6,331 nucleotides of DNA, taken from NCBI GenBank assembly GCA_018648945.1, contig JABGQJ010000458.1:1-6331 (forward strand), written 5' to 3'. This document shows, piece after piece, positions 1 through 6,282 of this stretch. Numbering within the stretch: the first letter of the stretch is position 1; each line of letters starts with the position of its first letter. The stretch is from Victivallales bacterium. Its GTDB lineage: Bacteria; Verrucomicrobiota; Lentisphaeria; Oligosphaerales; Lenti-02. The translations under genes were made by a program, and so were the position numbers. Below the pieces are notes generated by a model. That model ran no database searches. It was not told where the DNA came from and saw only the letters and a program-made list of their open reading frames with translations.

Positions 1-41
1 AGGAGCACGAGAGAAAGTCGGTGGAAGCGCCGAAGGTGCAT
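1..41 (-). CDS. Possible N-terminus of a secreted protein, cut by the window edge
   Basis: On the minus strand an ATG (plus bases 39-41) lies five bases after the aldo/keto reductase stop and opens a frame that stays open for 13 codons to the window edge. The visible peptide reads MHLRRFHRLSLVL. A short arginine-rich start followed by hydrophobic residues is what the n-region and start of the h-region of a signal peptide look like. The ribosome binding site is poor: GGAG lies 11 bases upstream inside the reductase gene, with only AGG closer. If real, this gene would be the next cistron of the reductase operon, and translational coupling could make up for the weak site. Thirteen codons is too little to name a product, and chance is a serious alternative. 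Confidence 0.3.
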   Translation of the reverse strand, partial: MHLRRFHRLSLVL

Positions 42-46
42 GGGAC

Positions 47-961
47 CTAGAACTCCGCCAGATCGATCTCGATGTCGGCCGCTCCGAGGGCGTCGAGCAA
101 ATGGTCGAGCTTGGTCGTCCCCAGGATCGGGATCACCGGGAAGGGCTGGGCCAGGAGCCAGGCAAGGGCGACTTGGTTGGGCGTGGCCCCAATCCGCTTG
201 GCGACGGCATTGACTTTGGCCAGCCGTTCGCGGTTCTCGGGCAGGTCGTAGGCCTTGCCGCGCTCGCCATTGGTGGCGAAGTAGCCCTGTGCGGTGGGCG
301 AATACGGAATCACCGGCATGCCGCTGCGCTGGTGGAATTCCCAGTCCTCGACGGTCAGCGCACGCATGGTGCGCCCCATGGGTTTGCTCCCCGCGCTCCA
401 GCACGGCTGGTTGGCCACAAATCCCTGCACGCCTTTCTTGGCCGCGTAATCGTTCGCTTCCTGGAGGCGTTCGCCGGACCAGTTACTACCCGCAAAGTAC
501 CGTATGCGCCCGGCCGCGACTTCGGCGTTCAGGCAGTCCACGATCTCACCCACCGGCAGGCGGGGATCGTCGCGATGCAGCCAATACAGATCGATGCAAT
601 CGATACCCATGCGTCCTAGACTGTCGTCGATGTCCGCAGCAACCCGGCCGGGCGAGAGGAACTGATCCACGGTGCGGTAGCCGGGCTCGCCGGGGTGTCC
701 ACCCTTGGTGGCCACCGTCACCTGGTCCCACAACCCCCGCCGATGCAGGTAGTCGGCAATCGCCCGCTCGCTGGAGCCCGCACCGGCTTTCGTCCAGAAT
801 GCATAGCAGTGGGCGGTGTCGAAGAAGCTGCCGCCGCGCTCCACGAAGGCATCCAGCAAGGCATCCATCTCCTCGCCGTCGATATCCGTCCATAGAGGCA
901 TCACGCCTTGGCAGAAGGTGGAGACGCGCAGGTCGGTATTGGGAATGGTGATATAGTCCAT
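47..961 (-). CDS. Aldo/keto reductase (NAD(P)H-dependent oxidoreductase)
   Basis: This 304-residue protein is a cytoplasmic single-domain TIM-barrel aldo/keto reductase, at the usual family length of about 300 residues. Such enzymes reduce aldehydes or ketones, including sugars and keto-sugars, with NAD(P)H. The full catalytic tetrad is visible: Asp48 in FFDTA, Tyr53 in HCYAF, Lys86 in VATKGG and His129 in LYWLHR. Other family signatures are GSNWS (about 158-162), the NQPCWS strand near 184-189, and the C-terminal cofactor-binding region IPILGTTKLDHLLDAL (277-292). The ATG start is preceded by a strong GGAGGAG ribosome binding site. The gene faces away from the FAD oxidoreductase across a short shared intergenic region, so the two may be co-regulated. 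No signal peptide is present. The family assignment is firm, but the substrate cannot be read from sequence. A sugar-derived carbonyl is an inference from the neighbouring glycan enzyme. Confidence 0.95.
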   Translation of the reverse strand: MDYITIPNTDLRVSTFCQGVMPLWTDIDGEEMDALLDAFVERGGSFFDTAHCYAFWTKAGAGSSERAIADYLHRRGLWDQVTVATKGGHPGEPGYRTVDQFLSPGRVAADIDDSLGRMGIDCIDLYWLHRDDPRLPVGEIVDCLNAEVAAGRIRYFAGSNWSGERLQEANDYAAKKGVQGFVANQPCWSAGSKPMGRTMRALTVEDWEFHQRSGMPVIPYSPTAQGYFATNGERGKAYDLPENRERLAKVNAVAKRIGATPNQVALAWLLAQPFPVIPILGTTKLDHLLDALGAADIEIDLAEF

Positions 962-1056
962 GGAAACTCCTCCGTTTGCGGGGGAATGCGTTCAGGGGCG
1001 TTTCACTATGCCCGCTCCCCGCCAACCTGTCGACCCCTTCACTGCCGGGAACCGCC
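962..1056. promoter_or_regulatory. Divergent intergenic region, presumed to hold both promoters
   Basis: These 95 bases lie between the divergently oriented aldo/keto reductase and FAD oxidoreductase genes, so they must carry or adjoin the promoters for both directions unless transcription enters from elsewhere. I find no convincing -35/-10 pair on either strand. CACTAT at 1004-1009 is a weak -10-like hexamer on the plus strand without a well-spaced -35. A 6-bp inverted repeat (GCGGGG at 978-983, CCCCGC at 1017-1022) and the palindrome GTCGAC at 1029-1034 are present, but such matches are expected by chance in GC-rich DNA. Confidence 0.4.
967..973 (-). promoter_or_regulatory. Strong ribosome binding site of the aldo/keto reductase
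   Basis: Read on the minus strand this is GGAGGAG, five bases before the ATG. It is a near-ideal Shine-Dalgarno sequence and fixes the start of the reductase gene. It is much stronger than the site of the divergent FAD oxidoreductase, which suggests higher translation of the reductase. Confidence 0.85.
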
Positions 1057-2391
1057 ATGGAGAACTACCGATTGCAGCGCGACATCCCGGTCGAGGACGG
1101 CTACGATCTGCTGGTCGCGGGCGGCGGGCCTGCCGGTACGGCGGCAGCGGTCTGTGCCGCGAGGCTCGGCGCGAAGGTGCTGCTGGTCGAAGCCACCGGC
1201 TGCCTTGGGGGCATGGGGACGTCCGGCCTCGTCAATGCCTTTGATCCCATGGCCGATGGCGAGAGAATGCTGGTCGGCGGGCTCATGCGCGAAGTCGTGG
1301 AGACCATGTACGAACGTGGCTTCCTCGGGGCGGACGTGACGCCCGACTACTGGCTCAGGAAGTACCACTGCTGGACGCCCTTCCGCACTGAAGGGCTGAA
1401 ACTCCTTCTGGACGAACTCGCCAACGAAGCCGGAGTGGAGGTCCGCTTCTTCGCCCGGCTGATCGACATGGACGCGGATGCCGAGGGAAGGAACGTCCGC
1501 GGTGCCATTCTGCACAATGTGGAGGGCTACCGCTACATCCGCGCCAAGACCTTCATCGACGCCACGGGCGATGCGGTTCTCGCCTCGCTCTGCGGTGCCG
1601 CCTGCCGCGAAGCCGGACGCGATACCGAGCGCCCCATGCCCGCTACCCTCGCTTCGCTGCATACGGGGATCGACTGGGCTCACATCGGCAACCAGCAGCA
1701 GGCGTTGGCCAAGGCCATCGAGGAAGACCACTTCTCCCAGCCAGACCGACACCTCCCGGGGCTCTCCCGCGCGGGGGATCGGGTCGGTTACCTCAATGGC
1801 GGCCATGTCTTCAACCTCGACGCGCTGCGTTGTCGAAGCCTCTCCGACGGCATGATGCTGGGGCGGCGGCTCGTCCAGGAATACGTCAGTTTCTACCGGC
1901 AATACGTCGCCGGCTGCGAGGATCTCGAACTGGTCACCACCGCCTCCCTCATGGGCATCCGGGAATCCAGACGCGTGGTCGGCGAGTACGAAGTGACCAT
2001 CGACGACTACCTGGCCCGCCAGCAATTCCCGGACCAGATCGGCCTCTTCAACAAGTTCGTGGATGTCCATCCCTACGACAACTCCATCGAACAGTGGCAG
2101 CGCTTCGAACAGGAACACGACAGGATGCGGCTCGGGCAAGGCGAGTGCTTCGGCATCCCCTACCGCATTCTGGTGCCCAAGGGATGGCACAATCTGTGGG
2201 TGGCGGGCCGCTGCAACTCAAGCGACGTGCTTGTCCATGGCTCCATCCGGGTCATGCCCGCTGCCGCGATGATGGGCCAGGCAGCCGGAACGGCGGCCGT
2301 GCAAGCCATCGGCGCGGACCGCGCCGCTTTCGAGATCGACCCAGGGCAACTGGTCGCAACTCTCAGAGAACAGGGCGCCTATCTACCATGA
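1057..2391 (+). CDS. FAD-dependent oxidoreductase (FAD_oxidored family)
   Basis: The 444-residue product is a flavoprotein of the FAD_oxidored type (PF12831-like). Visible signatures are the N-terminal Rossmann motif GGGPAG (22-27) with Glu45 closing the ADP-binding fold, the LGGMGTSG loop (50-57), IDATGD (167-172), the GIRESRR...GEY motif (300-311), and the C-terminal FAD-binding block from IPYR (367) through AGRC, SIRV and MMGQAAGTAA (to about 414). These match the family over its whole length. There is no signal peptide, so it should act in the cytoplasm. I chose the ATG at 1057, with a modest CGGGA ribosome binding site six bases upstream. The frame is open further to a TTG at 976, but that extension has no ribosome binding site and does not look like conserved protein. 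The gene overlaps the beta-helix gene by ATGA. Members of this family are often paralogous in polysaccharide-degrading bacteria and mostly uncharacterised; the substrate and electron acceptor are unknown. A sugar or hydroxy-acid is my inference. Confidence 0.9.
   Translation: MENYRLQRDIPVEDGYDLLVAGGGPAGTAAAVCAARLGAKVLLVEATGCLGGMGTSGLVNAFDPMADGERMLVGGLMREVVETMYERGFLGADVTPDYWLRKYHCWTPFRTEGLKLLLDELANEAGVEVRFFARLIDMDADAEGRNVRGAILHNVEGYRYIRAKTFIDATGDAVLASLCGAACREAGRDTERPMPATLASLHTGIDWAHIGNQQQALAKAIEEDHFSQPDRHLPGLSRAGDRVGYLNGGHVFNLDALRCRSLSDGMMLGRRLVQEYVSFYRQYVAGCEDLELVTTASLMGIRESRRVVGEYEVTIDDYLARQQFPDQIGLFNKFVDVHPYDNSIEQWQRFEQEHDRMRLGQGECFGIPYRILVPKGWHNLWVAGRCNSSDVLVHGSIRVMPAAAMMGQAAGTAAVQAIGADRAAFEIDPGQLVATLREQGAYLP
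2388..2391 (+). other. ATGA stop-start overlap (translational coupling)
   Basis: The beta-helix ATG and the TGA of the FAD oxidoreductase share these four bases. The bases just upstream offer only a poor ribosome binding site (AGGGCG ends 12 bases before the ATG), so the second gene probably depends on ribosomes finishing the first. This ties the two products to one transcript and a linked output. Confidence 0.85.
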
Positions 2392-4526
2392 TCCGATCCA
2401 CCACCCACCTACTCGGAGCCTTCCTTGCCATGACTACGGCGGCAGCACCCAGTTGGCAGTTCTTCGTCTCGCCCACCGGCAACGACCGGGCCGCTGGCAC
2501 GCGAGAGGCACCGTTCGCCACGCTGGAGAGGGCGCGTGCTTCGGCCCGGATGACCGACGGTCCAGGGATGGTCGTCTTGCTCGATGGTACGTATCTGCGG
2601 GCTCAGACCTTCCAGCTTGGCAAGGAAGACAGACAAACAACCTATCGTGCCGACAGCCCCGGCAAGGCCGTGCTTTGCGGCGGGCGCGAACTCTCCGCCA
2701 AGGCATTCCGGCCGCTCAGCGATCCGGCGATTCGGCAGCGCCTGCAACCCGGCGTCCGCGACCGCGTGGTGGAGTTGGATCTCAAGGCGTTGGACATTCG
2801 CCACGCCAAGCGTTTCCCAGAGCTCTTCCGGGACGGCGGCGGCATCCTGGAGCTCTACGCGAACGGACAGCGCCTGCCTCCTTCCCGTTGGCCAAACAAA
2901 GGCTACACCACCATCAAGACCGTGCTGGACAGCGGCGTCTGGAGTGGCAGCGATCGGCGCGGCGGCACGTTTGCCTATCGCGGCGATCGCCCCAAGCGCT
3001 GGCTCGATGCGGTTGCGGACGGGCTGTGGCTGGATGGCTTCTGGCGCGTGCCCTGGCAACCCGAGAAGGTGCGCGTGGCTGCCATCGATCCCCAGAAGGG
3101 GACGATCACCCATGCCTCCTGGGTCGGCGGGGGAATCGGCTCGAAATACACCAAGATGGTGAACGGCACGCGCCCCGGCAACGGCAAGGAGAACTGGGTT
3201 GCCCTCAATCTGCTGGAGGAGATCGACCAACCCGGCGAGTGGTGCGTTCACTTCCCCACCCAGACGCTGTATCTGCTGCCGCCCAGGGGATTCAACGCTG
3301 CCCGCATCGTGCTCGCGGACATGGATGAACCGTTGGTGGAGCTGACCGACTCCCATCAGATACGTATCGAGGGACTGGTCTTCGAAGGCGGCTTAGGCAA
3401 CGGGGTCGAGATCCATGGCGGAGGGGGAAACGTCCTCGCAGGCTGCGAGTTCCGCAATCTCGGCAAAGACGGCGCCATCGTCTCGGGCGGGCAAGCCAAC
3501 GGGGTGCAGAGCTGTGACTTCCACGACCTCGGTCATGGCGGCGTCATGCTCGGGGGAGGGGACCGCAGGACCCTCGCACCGGCCGGGAACTACGTGGACA
3601 ACTGCCATATCCGCAACTTCGGGCAGGTGAAGAAGACCTATGCCCCCGGCGTGGGCGTCGGGGCCTACGGGGCCGGCCAATCGGTGGGCAACCGCATCAG
3701 CCACAATCTCATCCACCACGCACCCCACGCCGCCGTTCTCTATGGCGGCAACGACAATCTCTTCGAGTTCAACGAAGTCCACCATGTGGCCCAGGACTCC
3801 GGCGATGTCGGAGCCTTCTACACCTGGCACGACTGGACCAGCCGGGGCAATGTCCTTCGCCACAACTTCGTCTACGACAGCCCTGGCTGCAATGCCTTCT
3901 ACATGGACGACGGGGACAGCGGCGACACGGTCTTCGGCAACGTCATCGTCCGCACCCACTACGGGCCGTTCATCGGCGGCGGGCACGACAACCTGGTGCG
4001 CAACAACATCTGCGTGGAACTCGTTCGCGCGCTGCATCTGGATGACCGGGGCGTCTCGCGCCATTACAACCGGACCAACAAGCACCTCATGAACCTGCTT
4101 GGGGAGGTGGACTACCAGGCGCCCCCGTGGAGCACCCGCTATCCTGCCCTGGTCCATGTTCTCGACCAGCCGGAACTGCCCACCGGCAATGTGATCGAGA
4201 ACAACGTCACCGTCTCCTGCAAAGAGCCCCTGCACCTCTGCAAACCCGAGCGCCGCCAGTACTCCACGGTCGGCGCCAATCTCGACCTATCCACCGATGC
4301 CGTCGGCTTCACCGATCCCGACCGGCTGGACTACTCCCTCCGCCCCGACTCCCCCGTCTACCAGCGCCTGCCCGGCTTCCAACCCATCCCCTTCGCCCGC
4401 ATCGGGCTCTACGCCGACCGCTACCGACACAGCGTACCGGTCAGGAACCGGGAAGGCAGCGTGGCGCCTGGCACAGTCTTCGATTCGGCAACAGACATCA
4501 AGGCCAGCAACACTGCCCGGCCCTGA
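2388..4526 (+). CDS. Secreted right-handed beta-helix protein, GH141-like glycan enzyme
   Basis: The 712-residue product starts with a Sec-type signal peptide (Arg3, hydrophobic LLGAFLAM, small residues TTAAA, with cleavage near residue 20), so it acts outside the cytoplasmic membrane. The mature N-terminus carries FFVSPTGND (25-33) and GTREAPFATLERAR (37-50), the usual opening of DUF1565/pectate-lyase-like beta-helix enzymes. An N-terminal accessory region includes YANGQRLPPSRWPNKGY (about 157-173), typical of GH141-like proteins. Parallel beta-helix rungs of about 22-25 residues, rich in G, N and H, run from about 326 to 610. Conserved acidic blocks are DSGDVGAFY (470-478) and YMDDGDSGD (505-513), and Asp473 with Asp507 or Asp508 are the best catalytic candidates. 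The C-terminal DYSLRPDSPVY...GLYADRYR closure is also typical. GH141 includes an alpha-L-fucosidase acting on rhamnogalacturonan II (BT1002) and a xylanase, so the exact substrate stays open. A polysaccharide lyase or epimerase is the alternative. Assignment to the fold is firm, to GH141 probable. Confidence 0.85.
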   Translation: MIRSTTHLLGAFLAMTTAAAPSWQFFVSPTGNDRAAGTREAPFATLERARASARMTDGPGMVVLLDGTYLRAQTFQLGKEDRQTTYRADSPGKAVLCGGRELSAKAFRPLSDPAIRQRLQPGVRDRVVELDLKALDIRHAKRFPELFRDGGGILELYANGQRLPPSRWPNKGYTTIKTVLDSGVWSGSDRRGGTFAYRGDRPKRWLDAVADGLWLDGFWRVPWQPEKVRVAAIDPQKGTITHASWVGGGIGSKYTKMVNGTRPGNGKENWVALNLLEEIDQPGEWCVHFPTQTLYLLPPRGFNAARIVLADMDEPLVELTDSHQIRIEGLVFEGGLGNGVEIHGGGGNVLAGCEFRNLGKDGAIVSGGQANGVQSCDFHDLGHGGVMLGGGDRRTLAPAGNYVDNCHIRNFGQVKKTYAPGVGVGAYGAGQSVGNRISHNLIHHAPHAAVLYGGNDNLFEFNEVHHVAQDSGDVGAFYTWHDWTSRGNVLRHNFVYDSPGCNAFYMDDGDSGDTVFGNVIVRTHYGPFIGGGHDNLVRNNICVELVRALHLDDRGVSRHYNRTNKHLMNLLGEVDYQAPPWSTRYPALVHVLDQPELPTGNVIENNVTVSCKEPLHLCKPERRQYSTVGANLDLSTDAVGFTDPDRLDYSLRPDSPVYQRLPGFQPIPFARIGLYADRYRHSVPVRNREGSVAPGTVFDSATDIKASNTARP

Positions 4527-4584
4527 AGCACCGACACCCGCGAACTTCTCCCCCCCCGTGTGGTCCTACCCATATCGATGGTGG

Positions 4585-4610
4585 GGCCGGGGCCGCGTCT
4601 GGCCCGGGCC
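4585..4610 (+). terminator. GC-rich stem-loop, possible terminator or attenuator
   Basis: GGCCGGGGCC (4585-4594) pairs with GGCCCGGGCC (4601-4610) at nine of ten positions, with one internal G-G mismatch and a six-base loop GCGTCT. The stem is almost pure G-C and should be very stable. No T-tract follows (next bases TATCGTGCGG), so it is not a canonical intrinsic terminator. It could still stabilise the 3' end of the upstream mRNA, pause RNA polymerase or attenuate read-through into the radical SAM gene. The right arm is also a perfect 10-bp palindrome by itself. Confidence 0.4.
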
Positions 4611-4635
4611 TATCGTGCGGCAGATAGCAGCCTCG

Positions 4636-4654
4636 GTCTCCACCATAGGGAGAC
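4636..4654 (+). promoter_or_regulatory. Ribosome binding site of the radical SAM gene within a hairpin
   Basis: AGGGAG (4647-4652) is a good Shine-Dalgarno sequence seven bases before the ATG at 4660 and decides that start over upstream GTG codons at 4558 and 4615. GTCTCC (4636-4641) and GGAGAC (4649-4654) form a perfect 6-bp inverted repeat around a seven-base loop ACCATAG, so most of the ribosome binding site would be paired in the folded RNA. Whether this limits translation in the cell is inference. Confidence 0.6.
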
Positions 4655-4659
4655 GGAAT

Positions 4660-6282
4660 ATGCTGGCTCTGCCGGAGAATCAGGAGAGGTTGCGGTTCCG
4701 GGTGATTGCCCCCGCCTATCCGGCCTTCAACATCTACTCGGGCTTCGCCTGCCATACCACGGCGCTGGGTCCCGTCCTGGTGGCCACGGCGGTGGGTCGC
4801 ATGACCGGTTGGGATGCCGAGGTCATCGACGAGAACAACTACCGGCGCTTCGGTCCCCGGGGCGAGGATCGTCTCCCCGACCACGGCATCCTCCAGCGGA
4901 TCCGGGCCGCCGACATCGTGGGATTGTACGGTGGGTTGAGCAGCACCATCCCCCGGCTGTATGAACTGGCCCGCATCTACAAGGAACAGGGCATCACCAC
5001 CATCGCCGGTGGTCAGCACTTCGTGTCCGAGAATCTCCGCGACGCCCTGGAGCACGGTATCGACTACGTGGTCTGCGGCGAGGGGGAACACACCACCCGC
5101 GAGCTGCTTGTCTCCCTCCGGGAAGGACGCGTGCCAGACGACGTGCCCGGCCTGGCCTTCCTCCGGGATGGGGAACTGGTCGTCACGCCGGAACGCCCCC
5201 CCATCACCGATTTTAGCGACCTTCCCTTCCCCGACTTCAGCCTGGTGCGCTACGCCAAGATCAAGGTATACCCGCTGAACTGGACCCGTGGCTGCGGCAT
5301 GGACTGCGAGTTCTGTACGGTCAAGGGGCGTCCCCGCCCCACCTCGCCCGAGCGAATGGTCGAGCAGGTAGCCGCCTTGGTCGAGACCCACAACGCCCGG
5401 TTCTTCTTCATCGTCGATGATCTCTTTGGGCAGCGACGGCAGGATGCCCTGCGTCTGTGCCACCTGCTCACCGAATACCAGCACGCCATCGGCACCAGGC
5501 TGGGCATCACAGTCCAGATCCGACTGGACCATGCCAGGGACACCGAACTTCTGCAGGCCATGCGCCAGGCATCCATCACCACCGTCTGCATCGGTTTCGA
5601 GTCCCCCATCCCCGAAGAACTGGCGGCGATGAACAAGCGTGTGAAACCCGAGGAGATGCTGGCCATGACCAAACTCTACCACCAGGCGGGCTTCCTGGTG
5701 CATGGCATGTTCATCTTCGGCTACCCCCTGCCCCCGGACGCGGTCCTGAACCTATCGGTGCGGCAACGGGTGCGCCAGTTCCGCCGCTTCATCCGCCGGG
5801 GCCGAATCGACACCATTCAGATCCTCCTGCCTGTTCCCCTGCCTGGAACCGAACTGACCGAGCGCCTCGCAGCCCAGCACCGCATCTTCCCCCGCGAGGT
5901 CATCGGCTGGGAGTACTACGACGGCAACTTCCCGCTCTTCCAGCCCGACCCACCCCTCACACCGGAACAGATGCATGCTGCCCTGCGCAAGATCATGGGC
6001 CGCTTCTACCGCTTCCGGCACATGTTCGGCGTCGCCCTCAATGTCCTGATCTTCCCCGCCATGATCTTCTCGGTCTTCAACCTTCGCTTTGGCTGGCGCC
6101 ATTGGCATCGCTCCTGGCGGAATGCCCTGATCCGCTTCGGTGGCTGGATCGTCTTCAGGAACTGGAGCCACGCCCTGCGCAAAGGCGGCTTCAGCGAAAA
6201 GCTCCGGCAAGTGTGCCCGGAGCAGGACACGCCTGAGCAACAGCCGCCAGCCACCCAGAAGGGGCTCGGTTCCGGAGCATAA
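4660..6282 (+). CDS. B12-binding-domain radical SAM enzyme
   Basis: The 540-residue product has the two-domain layout of cobalamin-dependent radical SAM enzymes such as BchE and the hopanoid enzymes HpnR and HpnJ. Residues 12-150 form a Rossmann B12-binding domain, with ALGPVLVATAV, TIAGGQHF (114-121) and VVCGEGEHTTRELL (137-150). It lacks the DxHxxG histidine motif, as many members of this group do. The radical SAM domain starts near 205 with the 4Fe-4S motif CGMDCEFC (Cys212, Cys216, Cys219), followed by FFIVDDLFG (249-257), IGFESPIPEEL (311-321) and MFIFGYP (350-356). Residues 455-475 are strongly hydrophobic, within an Arg/Trp-rich C-terminal region (to about 510), which suggests membrane contact. 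The last 30 residues look disordered. The start is set by AGGGAG seven bases upstream. Such enzymes methylate or rearrange unreactive carbons, often in lipids, pigments or natural products. The substrate here is unknown. The domain call is firm. Confidence 0.93.
   Translation: MLALPENQERLRFRVIAPAYPAFNIYSGFACHTTALGPVLVATAVGRMTGWDAEVIDENNYRRFGPRGEDRLPDHGILQRIRAADIVGLYGGLSSTIPRLYELARIYKEQGITTIAGGQHFVSENLRDALEHGIDYVVCGEGEHTTRELLVSLREGRVPDDVPGLAFLRDGELVVTPERPPITDFSDLPFPDFSLVRYAKIKVYPLNWTRGCGMDCEFCTVKGRPRPTSPERMVEQVAALVETHNARFFFIVDDLFGQRRQDALRLCHLLTEYQHAIGTRLGITVQIRLDHARDTELLQAMRQASITTVCIGFESPIPEELAAMNKRVKPEEMLAMTKLYHQAGFLVHGMFIFGYPLPPDAVLNLSVRQRVRQFRRFIRRGRIDTIQILLPVPLPGTELTERLAAQHRIFPREVIGWEYYDGNFPLFQPDPPLTPEQMHAALRKIMGRFYRFRHMFGVALNVLIFPAMIFSVFNLRFGWRHWHRSWRNALIRFGGWIVFRNWSHALRKGGFSEKLRQVCPEQDTPEQQPPATQKGLGSGA

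Larger units (their letters stand above)
4527..4659 (+). other. Structured 133-bp spacer and leader of the radical SAM gene
   Basis: This non-coding spacer follows the beta-helix stop. It contains a run of eight C (4550-4557), a GC-rich stem-loop (4585-4610) and a hairpin overlapping the ribosome binding site (4636-4654). The radical SAM frame stays open through it, but the predicted peptide is low-complexity and unlike protein. No sigma-70 promoter is obvious, and no B12-box motif (GCCACTG) is present. Either a promoter lies here, or the gene is read through from the glycan genes. Confidence 0.5.

Noticed and set aside
976..1056. TTG start giving a 27-residue longer FAD oxidoreductase
   Set aside because: No ribosome binding site precedes the TTG, the extension lacks signal-peptide or conserved features, and the family begins shortly before the GGGPAG motif, which suits the ATG at 1057.
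1830..2387. The beta-helix frame is open upstream inside the FAD oxidoreductase gene
   Set aside because: The upstream peptide is Arg/Pro-rich and shifted relative to a well-conserved flavoprotein. The ATG at 2388 directly begins a signal peptide.
4297..4659. The radical SAM frame is open for 121 codons upstream of the ATG, overlapping the beta-helix gene
   Set aside because: The extra peptide is low-complexity Pro/Ser/Thr/Ala typical of a shifted frame in GC-rich DNA. It does not resemble the B12-binding domain, and the ATG at 4660 has a proper ribosome binding site.
4527..4659. Cobalamin riboswitch ahead of the B12-binding radical SAM gene
   Set aside because: The B12-box GCCACTG is absent and 133 bases is short for that class. 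The hairpins present do not match its known core.
4498..5703. Long antisense open frame (401 codons) opposite the radical SAM gene, and a similar one at 1039-2190 opposite the flavoprotein
   Set aside because: Long antisense frames are expected in GC-rich genes. Their translations are Gly/Ala/Val/Asp-rich without family motifs, while the sense frames carry complete domain signatures.
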